DNA from: Nocardiopsis sp. CC223A | GTDB lineage: Bacteria; Actinomycetota; Actinomycetes; Streptosporangiales; Streptosporangiaceae | Direction of reading: 5' to 3' | Length of the DNA: 35,717 nt | NCBI RefSeq assembly: GCF_030766825.1 | Contig: NZ_JASFDV010000072.1 | Coordinates: 1-35,717 of the forward strand | Shown: piece after piece, positions 30,604 through 35,717 of the stretch | How positions within the stretch are numbered: the stretch's first letter is position 1 | Layout: each line of letters opens with the position of its first letter | The notes under the pieces: model-generated | What the model was told of the DNA's origin: nothing | Databases searched by the model: none | Seen by the model: the letters and a program-made list of their open reading frames with translations, nothing else | Made by a program: the position numbers and the translations under genes

Positions 30604-31155
30604 TCAACCGAGCGCCTGCAGGTCGGCACTCGCCTCCCGGAGGTAGTCGTGGACCGCCCGTTCGGGCACCCGATAGGAACGGCCGACCCTGATGGCGGAC
30701 AGCACACCGGAATGCACCATGCGGTACACCGTCATCTTCGAAACCCGTATGATCGTGGCCACCTCGGCGACGGTCAGGAGCCGTACCTCCTCCAGAGGAG
30801 GTGCGGAACCCCGAAGCGGTCGTGCGGGCCGATCGCGCAGTGTCGGCACCGGCGCCGGGACCCGGTCGTCCAGGTCCCTGATCTGAGCGGCGAACGACTC
30901 GACCCAGGACCGGATCTCCGCGTCCGTCGTCGCCCCGTCCTCGGTGAGTGCCTCCATCACGGCCTCGGCGTCGAGAGGGCGCTGGAGAGTGAGCACCTCG
31001 ACGCCGACCGGCCGCCCCCCCGGGGAGTGGTCGATGAGGAAACCCCCGTGATCGATGGTCTTCGCCACCGGGCTGTCATCGAGGGTCAGATATCCGGCAT
31101 CGGCTTCCTGGTCGATGGTGATGTTCCGGTCCGTGTCCCCTGCCATGCAAGTCAA
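30604..31155 (-). CDS. DUF2283 domain fused to excisionase/BldC-type HTH (putative antitoxin-regulator)
   Basis: 183 residues. Residues about 10-65 (ITIDQEADAGYLTL, then TIDHGGFLIDHSPGGRPVGVEVL) match the DUF2283 pattern of small proteins usually encoded beside DUF4258. A linker leads to a C-terminal HTH at about 125-175: LLTVAEVATIIRVSKMTVYRMVHSGVLSAIRVGRSYRVPERAVHDYL, the MerR-like excisionase/AlpA/BldC fold. The start is TTG 31155, overlapping the DUF4258 stop by 4 bp with GGAGG 4 bp away; ATG 31146 is the alternative. DUF2283 is normally free-standing, so the fusion is notable. A DNA-binding antitoxin that represses its own operon is the natural reading, but it is inferred. Confidence 0.82.
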   Translation of the reverse strand: MTCMAGDTDRNITIDQEADAGYLTLDDSPVAKTIDHGGFLIDHSPGGRPVGVEVLTLQRPLDAEAVMEALTEDGATTDAEIRSWVESFAAQIRDLDDRVPAPVPTLRDRPARPLRGSAPPLEEVRLLTVAEVATIIRVSKMTVYRMVHSGVLSAIRVGRSYRVPERAVHDYLREASADLQALG

Positions 31156-31385
31156 TCTACCTCCACCACACTCTTGATCACAGGGTTGTCCGTACCCAGG
31201 GTCGTGTCCTTGACCGCGATGTAGATCTTGCGTCCGTCCGTGGTCCGCCCGTACAGCTTGTAGGAACGGTTCTCTGGGTCGTAAACCTCGTCCATCGGAC
31301 GCTGGAGAACGGTCCGGACGTCCTCCTCGGTGATACGCCTCCGCCGCATCCTTGCGCGCAGGTGATCCGTGAAACGCGGCGGCAT
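31152..31385 (-). CDS. DUF4258-like protein (putative RelE-fold toxin)
   Basis: 77 residues: FTDHLRARMRRRRITEEDVRTVLQRP, then DPENRSYKLYGRTTDGRKIYIAVKD and a final strand VIKSVVEVD. The H-x-x-x-R-M-x-x-R-x-I opening and the beta-hairpin core match DUF4258, small basic proteins related in fold to RelE/BrnT toxins. The ATG is in TGATG with the stop of the upstream DUF6941-like gene, and the stop overlaps the DUF2283-HTH start, so all three are translationally coupled. Toxin activity is not shown by sequence. Confidence 0.8.
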   Translation of the reverse strand: MPPRFTDHLRARMRRRRITEEDVRTVLQRPMDEVYDPENRSYKLYGRTTDGRKIYIAVKDTTLGTDNPVIKSVVEVD

Positions 31386-31789
31386 CAGCTCCAGCCCTCC
31401 ACCGTCACCTTGAGCGTCCGGTATGCCTGTGACGCTCCGACCCTCACGGTGACCTGCCAGATACCGACCTCATCGATGACCACTTGTAGAGTCCGGGCCC
31501 AGGGACGATTCCGGTGGTGAGCCGAGCCGGTGAGCGCATCGCTCAGACTCAACGCCGCGCTCCCCGAAGGGCGCAGGACTTCCAGCCTGAGGTGATCGTC
31601 CTCGTTCTCTCCGGCAAGGGAGGCGGCAGGTATGAGCGCGGCACCCAGCTCGACCGTCGTCGGCAGATGCTCAACGGTGAGAGTTCGCAGGGCGGGATCC
31701 CTGATCGAGAGGACGTCCCCGTCCAAGCCGACTTCGGCTCCGAGAAGCAGCACGAGATCCGGCGGCGACACGGAATTATCGCGTTCCAT
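31385..31789 (-). CDS. DUF6941-like protein
   Basis: 134 residues from ATG 31789; no good ribosome binding site, and TATCGT about 8 bp upstream allows a leaderless mRNA. It reads DLVLLLGAEVGLDGDVLSIRDPALRTLTVEHLPTTVELGAALIPAASLAGENEDDHLRLEVL, then VVIDEVGIWQVTVRVGASQAYRTLKVTVEG. This is a beta-sandwich pattern like the DUF6941 family, whose members I recall as small proteins of unknown function. It is the first gene of the coupled operon with the DUF4258 and DUF2283-HTH genes. An extra beta-sandwich partner in such a module is unusual. The role is unknown. Confidence 0.7.
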   Translation of the reverse strand: MERDNSVSPPDLVLLLGAEVGLDGDVLSIRDPALRTLTVEHLPTTVELGAALIPAASLAGENEDDHLRLEVLRPSGSAALSLSDALTGSAHHRNRPWARTLQVVIDEVGIWQVTVRVGASQAYRTLKVTVEGWS

Positions 31790-31885
31790 GCGATCTGACG
31801 ATAGAGATGAAGGACACCGGTCAGGGGTGGAACGGCGCAATTCGTCGATGAGAGCCCGTGATCGCGGGCATGGACGTGCGAGGGC

Positions 31886-33565
31886 TCAGGACCCGGAACC
31901 GGCCCGTTTGGCCAGACCGTGCCAGCGGCGCAGGTGGGCGGCCACGCGCACGGTCTCCGCGGCCTCCTCCCCGTACAGCCGCACGTGCCGGGCCACCAGC
32001 CTCCGGTACCGGCGGGCCGCCTCCGCCGGGTCGCCCGCGTGCCCCAGGTAGGCGGCCTGGTAGTGGTGGGCCCGCAGCGTCGTCGGGTGGTCCTCGCCCA
32101 GCACCCGCTCCAGTTCGGGGATCAGCCCCCCGAGGACCTCCACCGCCTTCCCCGGCTCGCCCGCCTCCCCGGTCTCGAACGCCAGGTACAGCCGGGTGGT
32201 GAGCACCCGCTCGGTGTCGGGGCCGTACACCGCGGCCAGGTCCGGCAGCAGTTCGGCGTGCACCCGGGCCGCCCGGGCGTGGTCGCCCGCCCGGCCCGCG
32301 TTGGTCGCCAGGTAGTAGCGCACCGTCAGCGTCTCCGGGTGGCGGGGGCCGTACACCCGCAGCATGTCCGGCAGCAGGGCCTCCATCGACTCCGCCGCCC
32401 GCGCGTGCGCGCCGCCCTTGCCCGTCAGGTACGCCTCCCGGCGGCGGGCCCGCAGCGTCTCGGGGTCGTCGGGTCCGAACGCGGAGCGCAGCCGGGGCAG
32501 CAGCGGGCGCAGCCGCTCCGCCGCCTCCGCGTACCGGCCCTCGCCCGCCGCCTCCTGGGCCCGCTCCACCAGCGACCGCAGCGCGGAACGGTCCTCGGCC
32601 CGCCCGGGGGGCCGGGCGGCGGGCGCCCGGGGCGCCGCCGCCTTCGTGTAGGGGAGGGTCTCGGGGGCCGGCAGCGATCCGGTGTCGGGACCGGCCGCCG
32701 GACGCGAGGGGCGGGGCACGGAGAAGGGCGCCAGCCGCTCGCGCACCTCCTCGGCGGAGGCGGGGCGGTCCTCGGCCTGCTTGGCGAGCAGGGCGTCCAC
32801 CAGCTCCGCCAGCGGCCCGGGCAGCTCGGGGCGCAGGGACGCCACCGGCCGCGGCTTCCCGCGCAGGTGGCCGCGGAGCACCGCCAGCGGGTCGTCGCCG
32901 GAGAACGGGGGCTGGCCGGTGAGCATCTGGTACAGGATCGCGCCCAGCGAGTACAGGTCGCCCGCCTGGCCCACCCGCTCCCCCCGCACCTGTTCGGGGG
33001 CCATGTACAGAGGGGTGCCCAGCACCCGGCCGGTCTGGGTGAGGCGGCGGCTCTGCTCCGACGCGGTGAGCGCCGCGATGCCGAAGTCCAGGACCTTCAG
33101 GGTGCCGCCGTACAGTTCGGCCCGCTCGCCGATCACCATCAGGTTGCCGGGCTTGACGTCGCGGTGCACGATCCCGGCGGCGTGCGCCGCACCCAGCCCG
33201 GAGGCGGCCTGGGACATCAGGTCGGCGGCGTATTCGACCGACAGGGGAGAGGAGTCGCGCAGCACGTCCGCGAGCGGCCGCCCGGCGACCAGTTCCATGA
33301 CCGTGTACACCGAGCCGTCGGACTCCCGGCCGAAATCGTGCAGGATGACGATGTTCGGGTGGCCGGCCAGGCGCGCGGTCACCCGCGCCTCACGGCGGAA
33401 CCGGGCGGCCGCCTCGTCGGACCCGCCCCGTTCGGCGCGCACCAGCTTGACCGCGACCGGACGGTCCAGGAGCTCGTCGACGCCCCGCCACACCTCGCCC
33501 ATGCCGCCCCGGCCCAGGCGGGAGAGCAGACGGTAGCGGCCGCCCAGTACCCGTTCGTCGGCCAT
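31886..33565 (-). CDS. Serine/threonine protein kinase with C-terminal TPR-like repeats
   Basis: 559 residues. The kinase domain is at residues 11-270: Gly loop LGRGGMGEVW (18-27), Lys40 in VAVK, Glu59, HRDVKPGN (134-141), DFG (160-162) and MAPEQ (188-192), all intact for an active PknB-type (Hanks) kinase. A proline/alanine-rich linker (about 280-330) has no hydrophobic segment, so the protein is cytoplasmic. From 335 on there are about five helical pairs of 42 residues with repeated FGPDDPETL, YGPRHPETLTVRYYLA and LGEDHPTTLRAHHYQA, a TPR/kinesin-light-chain-like pattern for protein binding. The ATG has GAGGAACGGGA upstream. The second kinase gene is divergent. The targets are unknown. Confidence 0.94.
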   Translation of the reverse strand: MADERVLGGRYRLLSRLGRGGMGEVWRGVDELLDRPVAVKLVRAERGGSDEAAARFRREARVTARLAGHPNIVILHDFGRESDGSVYTVMELVAGRPLADVLRDSSPLSVEYAADLMSQAASGLGAAHAAGIVHRDVKPGNLMVIGERAELYGGTLKVLDFGIAALTASEQSRRLTQTGRVLGTPLYMAPEQVRGERVGQAGDLYSLGAILYQMLTGQPPFSGDDPLAVLRGHLRGKPRPVASLRPELPGPLAELVDALLAKQAEDRPASAEEVRERLAPFSVPRPSRPAAGPDTGSLPAPETLPYTKAAAPRAPAARPPGRAEDRSALRSLVERAQEAAGEGRYAEAAERLRPLLPRLRSAFGPDDPETLRARRREAYLTGKGGAHARAAESMEALLPDMLRVYGPRHPETLTVRYYLATNAGRAGDHARAARVHAELLPDLAAVYGPDTERVLTTRLYLAFETGEAGEPGKAVEVLGGLIPELERVLGEDHPTTLRAHHYQAAYLGHAGDPAEAARRYRRLVARHVRLYGEEAAETVRVAAHLRRWHGLAKRAGSGS

Positions 33566-33740
33566 TCCCGTTCCTCACCGTCCCGAGCCCGTCCGCCGCA
33601 CCCGCGGCCGTTCACGGCCGAAGGGCCGTACAGGGCGTAAGGGTACAGTTGTCCGCGTTAATGTGGTCCCCTGTGCCCGCAGGCCGAACCCCCGCCGAGG
33701 GCGATACCGCAGCCCCCACGTGGAATCGAGTACCACAGCC
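33566..33740. other. Divergent promoter region between two kinase genes
   Basis: 175 bp shared by two divergent genes. CGGCCGTTCACGGCCG (33603-33618) is an inverted repeat and could be a hairpin or operator. The stretch around 33640-33670 (GGGTACAGTTGTCCGCGTTAAT) is the only less GC-rich part and probably holds the promoters. I cannot assign -35 and -10 boxes firmly. Confidence 0.4.
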
Positions 33741-35717
33741 GTGAGCCTGAGTCTCTACGTCGGTCCGGACGCTCAGCCGGACAAGTACCGTCTGGTCCGC
33801 TCCGTCGGGCGCGGCGGTGAGGCGACCCTCTACCTCGCGGAGGTGACCCTGGCAGGGCAGACGGAACCGGTCGTGGTCAAGGCGCTGAACGCCGACATCG
33901 CCGCCGACTCCGCGCAGTTCGCCGAGCTGAGCACCCGCTGGGCCGAACAGGCGGAGCTGCTGCGCTTCATCAACCGGCTCGGCGTCGTGGGGGTCCGCGA
34001 GCACTTCGAAGGCGCGCCGGAGCACCCGCGGGACGGGGCGGGGGAGCAGACGGACCGCTGCCTGTACCTGGTGATGAACCACATCGACGGGCTGGACCTG
34101 CGCGACTGGCGCGCCGAGCACGCCCGGGAGGGGGCGCGCGGGCAGCGGGAGGTGCTGCGCTACCTGGAGCAGATCGCCCAGGTGCTGGACATGCTGCACG
34201 CGGGGCGCGCCACGCCGTCCAAGCGGCCGGTGGTGCACGGCGACCTGTCGCCGGGCAACATCATGATCGACGCCGACGGGCAGGCGACGCTGGTGGACTT
34301 CGGGCTGAGCCGGATCGCGGCCCGGCACATGACGGCCCGGCCGTGGTTCACGCCGGGGTACGCGGCGCCGGAGATCTTCAGCGGGGAGTACAGCCCGGCC
34401 ACCGACCGCTACGCGTTCGGCGCGGTCGCGTTCTACGCCCTGACGGGCGAGGATCCGCCGACCGCCCCGGAGCAGCTGCGCGAGCGCTTCGCGGCGCTGC
34501 CGCTGCTCGCCGACGCCGAGGAGCGCACCCGCGCCCTGGTGGCGGCGATGTTCTCGGCCGAGCCGGCCGACCGGCCCGAGGCCTCCGCCTGGGTGGGCGC
34601 GCTGCGCACCCTGGCCACTTCCGTGCCCTGGACGGGGCCGGGCAGCGATCCGGCGGGCGACCCGGGCACCTCCGCCGTGTTCGCCGCCTCGCTCTTCAGT
34701 GCCGCCCTCCCCGAGCCCGCCGCCCCCGCACAGGACGAGGACACCTCTTCCACCGCCGTACTCGACCCCTCCGTCCTCCCCCGGGGCCTCGCCGTCGCCG
34801 GACCCCCGCCCTCCGGCCTCCCCGCCGCCCCGCGACCCTCGGGCGCCCCCGCCGACGCTCCGGCATCGGCCGTTTCCGGTGCCTCGGGTGGCGCGCCCGC
34901 CTCGTCCGCTTCGGGTGGCACGTCCGCCTCGGGTGGCGCGCAGGCTCCGGCCGCCCCGGCCGCCTCGTCCGCTTCGGGTGGTACGCCCGCCCCGGGTGGC
35001 GCGCAGGCCCCGGACGCCTTCGCCGTCCCCGCCGACGCTCCGGCACCGGCTGTTTCCGGTGCCCCGCCCGGACCGTCCGCCCCGTCTGCCTCGGGTGGCG
35101 CGCAGGCCTCGGACGCCTTCGCCGTCCCCGCCGACGCTCCGGCATCGGCCGTTTCCGGTGCCCCGCCCGGACCGTCCGCCCCGTCTGCCTCGGGTGGCAC
35201 GCCCGGACCGTCCGCCCCGTCTGCCTCGGGTGGCCCGCCCGCCCCGCCCGCCTCGTCCGCTTCGGGTGGCGCACAGGCCCCGGCCGGAGAGCAGAGCCCG
35301 ACGGCGTCGGGCGACACCGCGGGTGACGCGCAGAGCACGGACGCGACGGTTGTCCTCCCGCCGTCCCCCGGCACCGCCGCACCCGCCCCGGGCACCCCGC
35401 CCGGCACGCGGACCTCGGTCGCCCGCCCCGGCGCCCCGCGGGTTCCGGGCGGCCCTGCCGGTGCTCCGGCACCGTCCGACCCCAGCGGTCCGCCGGCCTC
35501 ATCCGCTGCTTCTGCTCCTGGCGTGCCGCAGGGCGCGGCCACCTCGGGTGGCGCCCAGGGCCCCGGCGCCGCACGGGGCCCGGGCGGGTCCGCCGCCTCC
35601 GGCTGGCAGGGGACGGGTGCGACCGCGGCGCCGTCTCCGACCCCGGCGTTCGGCACGCCCGCGGCGTCCTCGGACACGGAGTCGACCATCGTCCTGCCCG
35701 AGAACGAGCCGAGGGCC
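33741..35717 (+). CDS. Protein kinase-like protein with atypical catalytic loop and long repetitive tail, 3' end outside window
   Basis: 659 codons from GTG 33741, open to the window edge; GTG 33720 in frame is an alternative and neither has a strong ribosome binding site. Kinase fold: GRGGEATLY (23-31), Lys47 in VVVK, HGDLSPGN (166-173), DFG (186-188), PGYAAPEIFSGEYSPATDRYAFG. The catalytic Asp and Asn are kept, but HRDLKPEN has become HGDLSPGN, losing the Arg and the Lys, so activity may be weak or of another kind. From about residue 325 the chain is an Ala/Pro/Ser/Gly-rich linker with many SASGG units, coded partly by 99-bp tandem repeats. A membrane or sensor part may follow beyond the window. 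It is divergent from the TPR kinase, and the two may act together. Confidence 0.88.
   Translation, partial: MSLSLYVGPDAQPDKYRLVRSVGRGGEATLYLAEVTLAGQTEPVVVKALNADIAADSAQFAELSTRWAEQAELLRFINRLGVVGVREHFEGAPEHPRDGAGEQTDRCLYLVMNHIDGLDLRDWRAEHAREGARGQREVLRYLEQIAQVLDMLHAGRATPSKRPVVHGDLSPGNIMIDADGQATLVDFGLSRIAARHMTARPWFTPGYAAPEIFSGEYSPATDRYAFGAVAFYALTGEDPPTAPEQLRERFAALPLLADAEERTRALVAAMFSAEPADRPEASAWVGALRTLATSVPWTGPGSDPAGDPGTSAVFAASLFSAALPEPAAPAQDEDTSSTAVLDPSVLPRGLAVAGPPPSGLPAAPRPSGAPADAPASAVSGASGGAPASSASGGTSASGGAQAPAAPAASSASGGTPAPGGAQAPDAFAVPADAPAPAVSGAPPGPSAPSASGGAQASDAFAVPADAPASAVSGAPPGPSAPSASGGTPGPSAPSASGGPPAPPASSASGGAQAPAGEQSPTASGDTAGDAQSTDATVVLPPSPGTAAPAPGTPPGTRTSVARPGAPRVPGGPAGAPAPSDPSGPPASSAASAPGVPQGAATSGGAQGPGAARGPGGSAASGWQGTGATAAPSPTPAFGTPAASSDTESTIVLPENEPRA
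35001..35198 (+). repeat. 99-bp tandem repeat (33 residues) in the kinase tail
   Basis: Two adjacent 99-bp units (35001-35099 and 35100-35198) differ at about four positions. Each codes for AQ-x-x-DAFAVPADAPA followed by AVSGAPPGP and SAPSASGG. Partial copies lie on both sides (from 34847 and from 35199). The period is a multiple of three, so unit gain or loss keeps the frame. Confidence 0.85.

Noticed and set aside
34433..35689. A 418-codon minus-strand frame opposite the kinase tail
   Set aside because: It is an antisense shadow of the repetitive linker, rich in Gly, Ala and Pro. The plus frame is continuous with kinase motifs.
1..35717. tRNA, rRNA, insertion sequences or integrase genes
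   Set aside because: I saw no tRNA-like cloverleaf, no rRNA segment, no transposase or integrase motif and no terminal inverted repeats of an insertion sequence. The excisionase-like HTH at 30604 is part of a DUF2283 fusion, not of a prophage.

Overview
The window is very GC-rich (above 70% by eye) and has strongly G/C-ending codons, GTG starts, GGAGG-type ribosome binding sites and a type I-E CRISPR repeat ending GGGGATGGACCG. It is chromosomal DNA of an actinomycete. A Nocardiopsis/Streptomyces-like genus would fit, but nothing here proves the genus.

Layout. 1-3.6 kb: the 5' part of a xylulokinase gene with a XylR-like operator, then an MFS efflux pump and TetR regulator operon read leftward. 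The pump promoter carries both an IdeR/DmdR-type iron box and a separate 26-bp palindrome. 3.9-8.0 kb: sulfur uptake, with an orphan MetQ-type lipoprotein and an SsuA/SsuB/SsuC-type ABC transporter. The two units share a palindromic promoter element, CTACYWA-N-WARGTRG. 8.2-9.4 kb: an HxlR regulator with a perfect split operator, then a CRISPR array (9 repeats, 8 spacers, no cas genes in the window) with a decaying distal end. 9.5-23.1 kb: mostly single metabolic and regulatory genes: DUF5988, a Tat-lipoprotein intradiol dioxygenase, a SLOG-like protein, an HxlR/quinone-reductase redox pair, Dps, a cytochrome P450, a PucR-type regulator, an aldo-keto reductase, RidA, an EamA transporter with a divergent TetR, a sulfotransferase-like protein and a CobB-type sirtuin.

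23.1-31.8 kb is the accessory, conflict-like part. Two tandem paralogous NACHT (STAND NTPase) genes of about 1,070-1,085 codons lie downstream of ung on the same strand. An 89-bp perfectly identical element precedes each of them. It starts exactly on the stop codon of the first NACHT gene and contains a 13-bp-stem hairpin. It is identical although the flanking coding sequences have diverged, which is the most striking signal in the window. Upstream lies a three-gene overlapping operon: a DUF6941-like protein, a DUF4258 toxin-like protein and a DUF2283 domain fused to an excisionase-type HTH. It looks like an unusual toxin-antitoxin or regulatory module.

31.9 kb to the end: two divergent Ser/Thr protein kinase genes. 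One has C-terminal TPR-like repeats and no membrane segment. The other lacks the catalytic-loop lysine and runs out of the window in a long Ala/Pro/Ser/Gly tail built from 99-bp tandem repeats.

All functional statements are from sequence reading only. Domain names are from motif recognition, without database searches.
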